NCBI GenBank assembly: GCA_902630555.1 | Contig: CACOVB010000011.1 | Coordinates: forward strand, 1 to 32,122 | Direction: 5' to 3' | Source of the DNA: an uncultured SAR116 cluster alpha proteobacterium | GTDB taxonomy: Bacteria; Pseudomonadota; Alphaproteobacteria; Puniceispirillales; Marisalimonadaceae | Length of the DNA: 32,122 bases | In this document: positions 20,270-29,632 of the stretch, one piece after another | Layout: each line of letters opens with the position of its first letter | Numbering within the stretch: the stretch's first letter is position 1 | Translations under genes and position numbers: made by a program | Notes under the pieces: generated by a model | Databases searched by the model: none | Told to the model about the DNA's origin: nothing | The model's input: only the letters and a program-made list of their open reading frames with translations

Positions 20270-21292
20270 TTAAATTGGTATTTGATTTCTTAATAAAAGC
20301 CAAGGGTTCTTTATTAAATTTCTATTTTTTAATAAATTAATTTTATTTTTTTTTAATTTTATAAATAAATCATAGTACTCTGAACACATTTTTTCCGAAG
20401 TTCTATCATACTGCTTCATTTTTTTTTTATACGTACTGTAATTTTTTGAAATTATTTTTAATGAAGAGAGTATATCTTGTGTTCCTTCAAAACAAACTCC
20501 AAAACTCATACAGTACTCAGGTAAAGATCCACTTTTTCTATATAAAATTGGTAACCCACATAATGCACCTTCAATATGATGCATTCCTCCTGGTTCATTT
20601 ATAGAAGCTGTTAAATAAACGTGATTCTTTTTAATTTTCTCTGCTAATTTTTTTCCTTCCAACGGCTTAATGTGAGTTATGTTTTTAAATTTATAATTTC
20701 CTGGAATGTTACCAATAAACGTGAATTCGAAGCGGTTTTTCCATTTCATATCGTTTAATAGTTCATCTAATTTTAAATAAATATCCATACCTTTTAAATG
20801 ATTGCCACCCCAGTGATGTGTGACTAATTTCAAAGGTTTATTTTTTTTCCAATAAGAACCATTAATATCATTAAATATATTAGTGTTACCACCATTTAAT
20901 ATTACATTATTTTTTTTATTTTTTTGCCACAAGTTAAGTTCTTTTAACCAAGATGCTATAAAAACTGTATGATCAGATACATAGTTTGCTCTTTTAAGAA
21001 GAGAATTCATATTATTAGTTCCTTTTCTCTCATCACATTCATTAATCCTATGCACAACAATAACATCTTTTTTTTTTAGATAGATGTATCGAATGATTTT
21101 ACCTGCATCAATGGTGATTTGAGGACTTGTACCTCTAGGATCTGTTAATAAAATGATATCAATATCATTCTCTGATAAATCATAGACAACTTTACAACCT
21201 TTATCTTTTAAATAACTTGAAAGAGATCTTGCAAAATTATTACCACCACCCCAGGGACCTTTTTGAATTTTATAACCAATTGCAACTTTCAT
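20270..21292 (-). CDS. GT-B glycosyltransferase-like protein
   Basis: GPWGGGNNFARSL N-terminal glycine-rich loop, VHRINECDERKGTNN, IEGALCGLPILYRKSGSLPEYC. Confidence 0.78.
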   Translation of the reverse strand: MKVAIGYKIQKGPWGGGNNFARSLSSYLKDKGCKVVYDLSENDIDIILLTDPRGTSPQITIDAGKIIRYIYLKKKDVIVVHRINECDERKGTNNMNSLLKRANYVSDHTVFIASWLKELNLWQKNKKNNVILNGGNTNIFNDINGSYWKKNKPLKLVTHHWGGNHLKGMDIYLKLDELLNDMKWKNRFEFTFIGNIPGNYKFKNITHIKPLEGKKLAEKIKKNHVYLTASINEPGGMHHIEGALCGLPILYRKSGSLPEYCMSFGVCFEGTQDILSSLKIISKNYSTYKKKMKQYDRTSEKMCSEYYDLFIKLKKNKINLLKNRNLIKNPWLLLRNQIPI

Positions 21293-21329
21293 GTTTAACC
21301 TCTTGTAGTTATATTTTGATTTAATAGAC

Positions 21330-22415
21330 TTAGTTTTTCTTTAACAACATCTCAAGTGATCTTGTTGCCAAATTAATATTATAATATTTTTCAACAGTTC
21401 TTCTTGCTTCAGCTCCTATTCTTAATCTTAATTTCTTATCTAGAAAAACTTTTTCAAGAGTTGTAGAAAGTTCATTTACATTTCCAGCTTCAACTAAAAT
21501 ACAGTTAAACCCACTAATTAAATTTTTTTTGTCCCACAAGCCTTTAGTTTTAGTAAGAATTACCAATTTACCGCAACTCATAGCTTGGAGTGTTACACTA
21601 TATCCACTTGGTTGGTTTATATTTTTTAAAGGAACAACGACTGCTATTGCATTCTGATAAAATTTTCTAAGCTCTAAATCGCTTAGACTGCTTTTAAAAA
21701 AACTTCCATTTGTAATTTTAATATTATTTTTTTTTGATTTAACTTTTAAATCTGTATGAATATGAATTGGAAAATTTACAGTTGTATTGATTAAAGTTTG
21801 AAAATCTCTTCCAGGATCTTGTCCAATGGAAAAAAATCTATTTTCGGCTTTTATTTTTTTTGGAACCCAAAAATTAGTATCAACACCAAATTTTATCAAA
21901 GCTGTTTTTTTTGGGTTTAATTTGTATTTTTTTATTGATTGTTTTCTATCATTATCTCCAAAAAAAGCTATAGTATTTAAATTATTTAATGATTTTTTGA
22001 TTATTATATTAATCCAATATCTAAATAATTTTTTAGACCTGAATTCAATATCTGATAAACAATGAAAGCATCCTATTCTTTTATAGCTTTTATTTGAATT
22101 AAGTAGACCTAATGTTAAACTTAATCCATCGGTAAAGCTAATTATGAGTTTTGTATCCTTATATTTATCAATTATTTTTTTTATAAAATATTTTTTAATT
22201 CCAAGCTTATTTATTCTTTGAAAGACCAACTCTGAGAAGTGATAAAATTTTCCTAAAATCCCTTTATATTTAACATTTGATGAACCATATACAACTTCAA
22301 AACCTTTTTCCTTTAAACCTAAAGTACCATAAAAAAAATCCTGGGGTGCTTTACCTTTTGAAATCATTTCAATACGGTCTTTTCTTCCACCTTTAAAAAG
22401 ACAAAGTATTTTCAT
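21330..22415 (-). CDS. GT-B glycosyltransferase (GT4-like)
   Basis: FGVDTNFWVPK, SGYSVTLQAMSCGKLVILTKTKGLWD, EAGNVNEL. Confidence 0.82.
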   Translation of the reverse strand: MKILCLFKGGRKDRIEMISKGKAPQDFFYGTLGLKEKGFEVVYGSSNVKYKGILGKFYHFSELVFQRINKLGIKKYFIKKIIDKYKDTKLIISFTDGLSLTLGLLNSNKSYKRIGCFHCLSDIEFRSKKLFRYWINIIIKKSLNNLNTIAFFGDNDRKQSIKKYKLNPKKTALIKFGVDTNFWVPKKIKAENRFFSIGQDPGRDFQTLINTTVNFPIHIHTDLKVKSKKNNIKITNGSFFKSSLSDLELRKFYQNAIAVVVPLKNINQPSGYSVTLQAMSCGKLVILTKTKGLWDKKNLISGFNCILVEAGNVNELSTTLEKVFLDKKLRLRIGAEARRTVEKYYNINLATRSLEMLLKKN

Positions 22416-23404
22416 TTTGTAAATTTTTTATTAAACTGTAAGTTATACCAATCAAACATTTTAATTATGCCAAGTTCTAACTTAAGTAAGTTTAATTTCT
22501 CTTCATCAACGATACTCTTTAATAAAGCTGACTGTGAAGATTTCACAAATCTCCCCTCAGGTTTTGATTTGTCAAATTTTATATCTAATTTAATATCACT
22601 TAATTTCATAATTAAATTTACTAATTCGGACATTGAAATTACATCTTCAGTTCCAATGTTGTAAATCTGACCTAAATCATCATTTTTCATAATAGTTTTT
22701 AAAAATCTTGCACAATCTTTAGCATGAATATAATTTCTTTTTTGGTTACCTGACCCCCAAATAATTATTGGGTTATTTTTGTCTAAAACTTTTTTAACTA
22801 ACATTGGTATAGCTTGAGAATATTCTCCGACCCAATTATATCTTTCGCCATAAATATTAAAAGGTCTAACAATACTAACTGGAACATTTAACTCTTTTGA
22901 AAGAATTTGAAATTTTTTTTCCATCATTCTTTTTGCCCATCCATAACCTAAATTTGCTAATTCAGGTTCATGTATAATTGGATAACTTTCAGAAATAACA
23001 TCAGGACCATTATCATCATAAACACATGACGAGCTTACTAACAGTATCTTTTTTGGTATCTTTTTAGTAAAGGTTAATATTAAATTATTAGTTATTTTTT
23101 CATTATGAATTAATATATTTGTGTGATTATTTTGGCTGTAACCTATTCCATAAGCTCTACTAGCCAAATGAAAAACAATTTCACAATCACCTAATGCTTT
23201 ATAAGTAAAACTAAAATCCTCAAGATCACCTTCTCGAAGATCAATTTTATTTAAATTTTTGTTTAAATTTTGAATACTACCCTTAGAAAAATCATCTATT
23301 ACAATAACCTTATAACCTTCTTCAACTAATAAATCGACTAGATAAGAACCTATAAGTCCTGCACCACCAGTTACAGCAACAACTTCTTTATTAAACTTAA
23401 TCAT
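22412..23404 (-). CDS. NAD-dependent epimerase/dehydratase (extended SDR, GalE-like)
   Basis: VAVTGGAGLIGSYLVDLLVEEGYKVIVIDDFSKGS, VSSSCVYDD, YGWAK (YxxxK), RPFNIYGERYNW. Confidence 0.88.
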   Translation of the reverse strand: MIKFNKEVVAVTGGAGLIGSYLVDLLVEEGYKVIVIDDFSKGSIQNLNKNLNKIDLREGDLEDFSFTYKALGDCEIVFHLASRAYGIGYSQNNHTNILIHNEKITNNLILTFTKKIPKKILLVSSSCVYDDNGPDVISESYPIIHEPELANLGYGWAKRMMEKKFQILSKELNVPVSIVRPFNIYGERYNWVGEYSQAIPMLVKKVLDKNNPIIIWGSGNQKRNYIHAKDCARFLKTIMKNDDLGQIYNIGTEDVISMSELVNLIMKLSDIKLDIKFDKSKPEGRFVKSSQSALLKSIVDEEKLNLLKLELGIIKMFDWYNLQFNKKFTK

Positions 23405-23488
23405 TAATAAATATTACCCATGGATATTCTTTAACCTTTTATTACAATGTTTTTATTCTATCAATTTAAATTATTGCAAACCTAAACT

Positions 23489-25309
23489 TTATTTCAATTT
23501 GAAAGAAGTTAATTGTTTAAATTCTAAAGAGTTTTTCATTAAATAGTCAAAATTACCGTAATGTTTGATGTTACCTTCTTTAAGTATAATAATTCCGTCT
23601 GCCTCTTTTAGATTTGAAAAGTTATGACTTATAAGAATTGTTGTTATAGTGGGTTTTAAAGATTTTACTACATTCAAAATCTTCTTTTCATTTATTGAAT
23701 CTAAAGCATTGGTTGCTTCGTCTAAAATAAGTAAAGAAGGATCTTTATATAGTGCTCTAGCAACAGCAATTCTTTGTTTTTGTCCTCCAGATATTTTTAA
23801 CCCTCTTTCTCCAATCGATGTATTTTCCCCAAACTCCAAATCATTTACTAATTTAGTAAGTTGAGACTTTTCAATACATTCTTTTATTTTTTTATCGTCG
23901 ATTAACTCATCATCTAAAGAAAAAGCAATGTTTTCTTTTAAAGTTGCATCTATCAAATATGGCGATTGTGGTACATACCCAACTTCTTTTATCCATGATT
24001 TTACATTAGAGCTATTTAAATCTTTACTATCAATTTTTATTTTACCATTAGTCCCGAAGAGCAACCCCAATAATAAATCTATAACCGTGGTTTTGCCTGA
24101 TCCTGATTCTCCAACTATTCCATATATTTTACCTCTTTTAAGCTCAATATTAAAATCGTTAAGTATTTTTTTGTTAGAGTTTTTATATTTAAAATTTATT
24201 TTTTTAAAACTTATGGTATTCCAATCTTTAAAAGAGATATCTGGGTTATCTACTTTAAATATCATTTGTTTAGAATTTTCTAAATCCTTTTTAAAATTAA
24301 TGATGCCTAATATATATGGATGTATATTTATTAATGCTCCAATACTACTCATGATTCTATTAACTGATGGAATAACTCTTGATGAAATCATTATTGCTAG
24401 AGCTAAAAAAACTGCAATTTCAGAACTAGACAAGCCAGATAACCATAAAAACATTGCTACTAAAACTAAGCCAGTTTGCACAATTAAAATAAATACTAAT
24501 GGATAAAATTTTGTCCAAAACCTTAGCCAAATAAATGCGTGAGACGCTTCATGGACTGAATTATTAAAAAAATCTCTAAAAAAATTTGTATTAGAACTTA
24601 TTTTTATATCTTTTATTCCAATAAAAATTTGATTTGTTGATAGCATAGTTTTATCAGAACTTTTCCTCGACAGAGACGCATATTTTTTAAGTTTTGGCCG
24701 ACAGAAAAAAACAAGTGATAGACCCAGAAAAAAAGAAAGTGTTATTGCCCAAAGACCTTCACCTGGAAATAAACTAACAACCATTATGGTTAAAAAAACA
24801 AAAATAATAACATCGCTTAATAAGGTAAGTAATAAATTTATGCTATCTCTACTCCATAAAAGAAGATCATGATGAAAAAGCCTTGTTACAATTGCTGAAT
24901 TGTTGGAAAGAAACCATTCATATGGTCTTTCAATACATTGACTCATTAAATCATGCGAAATTCTTCTCCAACAAGATGCGCTAAATAAAGTAAATACATG
25001 ATTTACTATTATACTGAGAATGTTTGAAAAAAATAACAAACATAATGAAAAACCACATAAATAATAAGTCATAGTTTCTCTTGAGGGACTATCCAAATAA
25101 GAAAAAAGAGATTGATAATATTTATTTCCCTCCACTTTATCTGGCTCTAAAAGGAAGCCTAGAAATGGAACAACAGATCCAAATGCCAAAGTTTCTAAAG
25201 CACTAGATAACAAAATAATTATACTAAGAAATGTCAGTGATTTTTTTTCTTTACTACTCAACAAAGTTAACCCTAAAAATACTCTTAAAAATGTAATTTT
25301 TTTGAACAT
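23489..25309 (-). CDS. ABC exporter (permease-ATPase fusion), PglK-like lipid-linked oligosaccharide flippase candidate
   Basis: TM domain with SSALETLAFGSVVPFLGFL; Walker A GESGSGKTT, signature SGGQKQR, Walker B LLILDEATNALD. PglK assignment is inference. Confidence 0.85.
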   Translation of the reverse strand: MFKKITFLRVFLGLTLLSSKEKKSLTFLSIIILLSSALETLAFGSVVPFLGFLLEPDKVEGNKYYQSLFSYLDSPSRETMTYYLCGFSLCLLFFSNILSIIVNHVFTLFSASCWRRISHDLMSQCIERPYEWFLSNNSAIVTRLFHHDLLLWSRDSINLLLTLLSDVIIFVFLTIMVVSLFPGEGLWAITLSFFLGLSLVFFCRPKLKKYASLSRKSSDKTMLSTNQIFIGIKDIKISSNTNFFRDFFNNSVHEASHAFIWLRFWTKFYPLVFILIVQTGLVLVAMFLWLSGLSSSEIAVFLALAIMISSRVIPSVNRIMSSIGALINIHPYILGIINFKKDLENSKQMIFKVDNPDISFKDWNTISFKKINFKYKNSNKKILNDFNIELKRGKIYGIVGESGSGKTTVIDLLLGLLFGTNGKIKIDSKDLNSSNVKSWIKEVGYVPQSPYLIDATLKENIAFSLDDELIDDKKIKECIEKSQLTKLVNDLEFGENTSIGERGLKISGGQKQRIAVARALYKDPSLLILDEATNALDSINEKKILNVVKSLKPTITTILISHNFSNLKEADGIIILKEGNIKHYGNFDYLMKNSLEFKQLTSFKLK

Positions 25310-25395
25310 TTCTTTATTCCCAGTTTTTAATTATGATCTATTGATATATTCTCAAAATAATTATTATGACATTGTCTAAGCAATTATCATTTTTT

Positions 25396-26412
25396 TTAAA
25401 ATTTTAAAAATTTATGTAAAATTTTTTTAACTTGATTTAAATTTAAGGTCTCTGGATTTTTATCACTCTGATAACAAAAATTTTCTTTGACTTTTTTTGC
25501 ACCTAATTTAGTTAATGTAGAAAAATGTCTGTCTTCATTTGATGGTATAATTATATATTTATTTTTTAATGTTAAGGTATTTCTTGCATCATCATTATTT
25601 ATCATGGTTTCATGCAGTTTTTCTCCATTTCTTATTCCTATAATTTTTTGCTTTAAACTAGGTCCCATTGCAGTTGCTATATCCGTAATTTTAGCACTAG
25701 GAATTTTAGGTATAAAAATTTCACCACCTAACATTATAGACATAGAAGATAATACAAAATCAACTCCACTCTCAACAGATATCCAAAACCTTGTCATTCT
25801 AGGGTCTGTTATAGGTAAAAATGAACTATTCTCATCGATTAATTTTTTATACAACAAGATAACACTTCCTCTAGAGCCTATAACATTTCCGTATCTGACA
25901 ACAGAAAAGAGAGTTTTACCTCCTGTTAAATTATTTGCGGCAACAAAAATTTTATCAGATGCAAGTTTACTAGCGCCATATAAGTTTATTGGATTAGCAG
26001 CTTTATCTGTTGAAAGAGCTATTACTTTTTTAACCTTTGTTTTGATTGCTGCATTAACAATGTTTTCTGCGCCATATACATTTGTTTTGATACACTCAAA
26101 AGGATTATACTCAGCTACGGGAACATGTTTAAGGGCTGCCGCATGAACTACATAATCAACATCTCTCATTGCCATTTCTAATCTACTTTCATCTCTAACA
26201 TCCCCTATAAAAAAACGTAGACATTTAAATTTAGGATGTTTAGAAAACTTTTCTGCCATTAAATATTGCTTATTTTCATCTCTAGATAGAATAATTAATT
26301 TGTTTGGCTTTAGATTGTCTAGCACTGTTTTTACAAAAGCTTGTCCAAAAGTGCCTGTTCCACCTGTTATTATTATATTTTTATTCAAAAATAATTTCTT
26401 ATTATTAAACAT
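25396..26412 (-). CDS. pseB: UDP-N-acetylglucosamine 4,6-dehydratase (inverting), PseB-like
   Basis: IIITGGTGTFGQAFV, RDENKQYLMAEKF, AAALKHVPVAEYNPFECIKTNV, LYGASKLASDK, TDPRMTRFWISVESGVDFV, IRNGEKLHETMI. Confidence 0.9.
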   Translation of the reverse strand: MFNNKKLFLNKNIIITGGTGTFGQAFVKTVLDNLKPNKLIILSRDENKQYLMAEKFSKHPKFKCLRFFIGDVRDESRLEMAMRDVDYVVHAAALKHVPVAEYNPFECIKTNVYGAENIVNAAIKTKVKKVIALSTDKAANPINLYGASKLASDKIFVAANNLTGGKTLFSVVRYGNVIGSRGSVILLYKKLIDENSSFLPITDPRMTRFWISVESGVDFVLSSMSIMLGGEIFIPKIPSAKITDIATAMGPSLKQKIIGIRNGEKLHETMINNDDARNTLTLKNKYIIIPSNEDRHFSTLTKLGAKKVKENFCYQSDKNPETLNLNQVKKILHKFLKF

Positions 26413-26715
26413 TCAGTTTTATTTCCAATCGATATTTATTTTGAATATAATTAGCACAGGTTAAAATGAATTTAAACTAAATTAGATGCCTTTTGAGTTT
26501 TGAAACAAATTATTCAATTAAAAAGTTTTTTAAATAAATTGATATTAAATCATGAGATATGAAATATTTAAAATAATTTAATTTTATGTATGGATTAGTA
26601 GATAATTATGATAAGTGTAATTTAATTTTTTTTGAAGATTATATCTACTTATGATTAACAATAAAAACTAAAATTAGTACACTTAAACTATAAATTTTTA
26701 TTTTAAGGATTTTAA
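26413..26715. promoter_or_regulatory. Divergent intergenic region between the two glycan operons
   Basis: Longest non-coding gap in the window (about 300 bp) between the divergent starts of pseB (-) and the Gfo/Idh/MocA gene (+). No recognisable ORF; likely carries both promoters (inference). Confidence 0.55.
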
Positions 26716-27717
26716 ATGAATACATTATTAATAATTGGATGTGGTTCAATTGGACGAAGACATGCCAAAGTTTTTTCAGAACTAGGAATAGAAAATATCT
26801 ACGCAGTAGATATTAACCCAGAAAGGTTAGAACAAATTCAAAAAGAGTGTGACATTAAAAAAATTTTTAAAAATATTGATGAAGCACTTAATGAAAAAAT
26901 AGATTGTGCAATTATCGCTACGCCTCCGCATATACATACTGAAATTTCAATAAAATGTGCCAAATCAAAGATACATTTATTTATAGAGAAACCTCTTTCT
27001 GTAACAAAAAATGGATTGATGGAATTAAATCAAATATGTCTTGATAATAACCTAACTTGTTACGTTTCTTATTGTTACAGATACATTCCTTCAGTTGTTC
27101 AATTAAAAAAATATATTGATAGTAATAAAATTGGTAAAGTTTTATCTTACAGACTTTGGATAAGTTCCTATTTACCTGATTGGCATCCTTGGGAGGATTA
27201 CAGAAATTTTTACATGGCTTTTAAAGAACAAGGAGGAGGGGCAATCTATGATGAAAGTCATGGAATAGATCTTATTAGATGGTTATTTGGTGAGATTAAA
27301 ACTGTTCAATCTAATATTGGAAATGTTAGTGACTTAGAAATAAGCTCTGATGATATAGCTTTGTTACTCTCTGACCATGAGAATGGTATTAAAGGTTCTT
27401 GTCACTTTGATTTGTTAGGCAGAACCCCTCAAATTGGCATAGAAATCATCGGAGAGGATGGCACTATTATATGGGACAGGATTAATCCTACTATCAAAAT
27501 ATATAGTGTTTCAACAAAAAAATGGTCAGAAGAATTTTTTGAAGCTGACGATATGGTAAGTTCATATACTCACCAAGCACAAGCATTTATTAATAACATT
27601 AAAAATGGTACTGAATTAAAAAATGATCTGAATAGTGGAATAAAAACTTTAGAAGTAATTCTAGCGTCAATAGCCTCAAGTAAAGATGGATCAAGAAAAT
27701 TAATAAAGAATATTTAA
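26716..27717 (+). CDS. Gfo/Idh/MocA family oxidoreductase
   Basis: LLIIGCGSIGRRHAKVFSELG (Rossmann) and HLFIEKPLSVT (EKP motif). Confidence 0.9.
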   Translation: MNTLLIIGCGSIGRRHAKVFSELGIENIYAVDINPERLEQIQKECDIKKIFKNIDEALNEKIDCAIIATPPHIHTEISIKCAKSKIHLFIEKPLSVTKNGLMELNQICLDNNLTCYVSYCYRYIPSVVQLKKYIDSNKIGKVLSYRLWISSYLPDWHPWEDYRNFYMAFKEQGGGAIYDESHGIDLIRWLFGEIKTVQSNIGNVSDLEISSDDIALLLSDHENGIKGSCHFDLLGRTPQIGIEIIGEDGTIIWDRINPTIKIYSVSTKKWSEEFFEADDMVSSYTHQAQAFINNIKNGTELKNDLNSGIKTLEVILASIASSKDGSRKLIKNI

Positions 27718-28436
27718 AAATATTAGGCTTAATACCTTGCAGGTTAAATTCTAAAGGTGTTCCAAATAAAGGCTTATTAAAATTTGGTGGACAATCTCTC
27801 ATTAAACTGTCAATTGAAAATGCTTTAAATAGTAGTTATATCAATAAAGTAGTATTTTCTTCTGATGGAAAAAAACTAATTAATGAGGCTCTGAAAGCTG
27901 GAGCTGAAGCCCCATTTATAAGGCCTTTTAAAATTTCTACTGATACTGCGAGCACTTGGGATGTCGTTAGACATTGCATTTCATATTTAAAAAAAGAAGA
28001 AGCTTATATCCCAGATATAATTGTTCTATTACAACCAACTACACCCTTTAGGACAAGTGAGATAATTGATAATTGTATTGAGAATCTATTATCAAATAAT
28101 TTAAACGCATGTATCTCAGTTACTGAAGTTTCATATCCTCCATTGTGGATGTATAAGAAAAATAAGAAAAATTTATTGGTTCGATATATAAATAAAGGAA
28201 AACAACCCTCTAGAAGACAAGATGCAGAAACAATATACAAACCTAATGGAATGGTATATGTAATTAAAACAGATTTTTTGGAAAACAAAACACCAATTCC
28301 AACCCCAAAAATGGGGTATGTTTTTGTTGATAAGAATACATCTATAAATATAGATGATAAAATAGATGTGAAACTTGCTAACTTAACTTGGAATGAATTA
28401 AATGTTAAAAATGATAAACCAAATAAATCAAATTAA
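27699..28436 (+). CDS. CMP-acylneuraminate (CMP-nonulosonate) cytidylyltransferase, non-canonical/uncertain start
   Basis: Continuous translation in frame with ORF 28143..28436: ...YLKILGLIPCRLNSKGVPNKGLLKFGGQSLIKLSIENALNSSYINKVVFSSDG...IIVLLQPTTPFRTSEIID..., matching the NeuA/PtmB family (IPxRxxSKGxPxK; LLQPTTPFR). The in-frame region begins after TAA 27681-27683 and has no ATG/GTG/TTG until TTG 28143. ATT 27699 is shown as one candidate start. Confidence 0.82.
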   Translation: MNKEYLKILGLIPCRLNSKGVPNKGLLKFGGQSLIKLSIENALNSSYINKVVFSSDGKKLINEALKAGAEAPFIRPFKISTDTASTWDVVRHCISYLKKEEAYIPDIIVLLQPTTPFRTSEIIDNCIENLLSNNLNACISVTEVSYPPLWMYKKNKKNLLVRYINKGKQPSRRQDAETIYKPNGMVYVIKTDFLENKTPIPTPKMGYVFVDKNTSINIDDKIDVKLANLTWNELNVKNDKPNKSN

Positions 28437-28474
28437 AGCTAACTATGTAGATTTTAAACTTAATAAAAGTATTT

Positions 28475-29626
28475 ATGATTAAAAGAATATTAGTAGCATC
28501 CGTAGCAAGGTCTGACTTTAGTATAACTCAGCCAGTTATAAATAAATTTGCTCAATCTAAAAAGTTTATTGTTTCGAAAATTATTAGTACAACGAATTAT
28601 TTAGATGAAGGATATGAGACTGGTTCTAATCAATTTAATAAGGATGATTTTTTAATTCGCAATAATTTGAAAAACGATAGCCCAGAGCAAGTAAACCAAG
28701 TAATTAGTAATATAATAAAGCAGTCGTCCAGTATTTTTTATAAATTTAAACCAAACCTATTAATTTTAACTGGTGACAGATATGAAATGTTATCAATGGC
28801 AGTTGCGTCAATATCAGGTAATTTACCAATTGCACACATTCATGGAGGTGAAACATCTTTAGGTTCTTTTGATGAACAATCAAGACATAGTATAACTAAG
28901 CTTAGCCACATACATTTCCCAGCCACTAAAAATGCAGCTAAGAAAATACAAAAAATGGGAGAACCAATTAAAAATATTACTCTTGCTGGAGCACCTGCTC
29001 TAGATGGGTTTTTATCAAAAAAAAGATCAAAAGAAGAATCTTTTTTAAGACTTACGAATAAATTTAAAATAAATTTAAGTGATGAAATCATTTTAATTAC
29101 GTTTCATCCCGTAACTATAGACATTGATAACGAGATGAGTAAGTTAAATACTATTTTTGATGTACTTTCAAAGTTTAAAAATAAGTTAATTTTTACTTCT
29201 CCAGGGGCTGATCCAAAATACAAGATAATAATGGATAAAATTCATAATTTTATTAACAAAAATAAGAATGCAATTTTTGTTAAAAGTTTCGGTGATAAAT
29301 ATTACTATGATATTTTAAATGTTTCTAAGTTAATGTTTGGTAATAGTTCAAGCGGTATAATTGAAGCTGCTTCACTATGTCTTCCAGTTGTAAACGTTGG
29401 AAAAAGACAATTAGGGAGAGAAACATCTAAAAATGTTATACATTCAAATATTGATAAGAAAAATTTAATATACTCTATTAAAAAAGGACTATCTGATGAA
29501 TTTGCTAAATCTTGTAAAAGAGTAAAGAATATTTATTATCATGGTGGAGCAAGTGAAAAAATATATAATAAAATAAGTTCAATTAATGACAAAAAATTGA
29601 TTTTAAATAACATTTATAATTTTTAA
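28475..29626 (+). CDS. neuC: NeuC-like hydrolysing NDP-sugar 2-epimerase
   Basis: ILTGDRYEMLSMAVASISGNLPIAHIHGGETSLGSFDEQSRHSITKLSHIHF and GNSSSGIIEAASLCLPVVNVGKRQLGRE typical of NeuC/LegG/PtmD. Confidence 0.88.
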   Translation: MIKRILVASVARSDFSITQPVINKFAQSKKFIVSKIISTTNYLDEGYETGSNQFNKDDFLIRNNLKNDSPEQVNQVISNIIKQSSSIFYKFKPNLLILTGDRYEMLSMAVASISGNLPIAHIHGGETSLGSFDEQSRHSITKLSHIHFPATKNAAKKIQKMGEPIKNITLAGAPALDGFLSKKRSKEESFLRLTNKFKINLSDEIILITFHPVTIDIDNEMSKLNTIFDVLSKFKNKLIFTSPGADPKYKIIMDKIHNFINKNKNAIFVKSFGDKYYYDILNVSKLMFGNSSSGIIEAASLCLPVVNVGKRQLGRETSKNVIHSNIDKKNLIYSIKKGLSDEFAKSCKRVKNIYYHGGASEKIYNKISSINDKKLILNNIYNF

Positions 29627-29632
29627 TCTATT

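Noticed and set aside
23405-23488. CCATGG-centred near-palindrome in the spacer upstream of the SDR epimerase
   Set aside because: Only the 6-bp core is symmetric; flanks do not pair well, so not distinguishable from chance.
23928-24506. 192-aa plus-strand ORF
   Set aside because: Antisense to the ABC exporter TM/ATPase region; explained by the opposing strand's codon pattern.
25487-26146. 219-aa plus-strand ORF
   Set aside because: Antisense shadow of the well-supported pseB gene; no recognisable domain and the translation looks like reverse-frame hydrophobic filler.
26413-26715. JUMPstart/ops element (GGCGGTAGNNT) upstream of the glycan operons
   Set aside because: No match seen on either strand; region is almost entirely A/T.
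27699-27730. Canonical -1 programmed frameshift (X XXY YYZ) joining Gfo and the CMP synthetase
   Set aside because: A T TTA AAA string is present near 27713-27719, but it is not phased correctly relative to the Gfo reading frame and follows no obvious stem-loop, so a standard slippery site is not supported.
28004-28288. 94-aa minus-strand ORF
   Set aside because: Antisense to the reconstructed CMP-sugar synthetase, whose plus-strand translation has clear conserved motifs.
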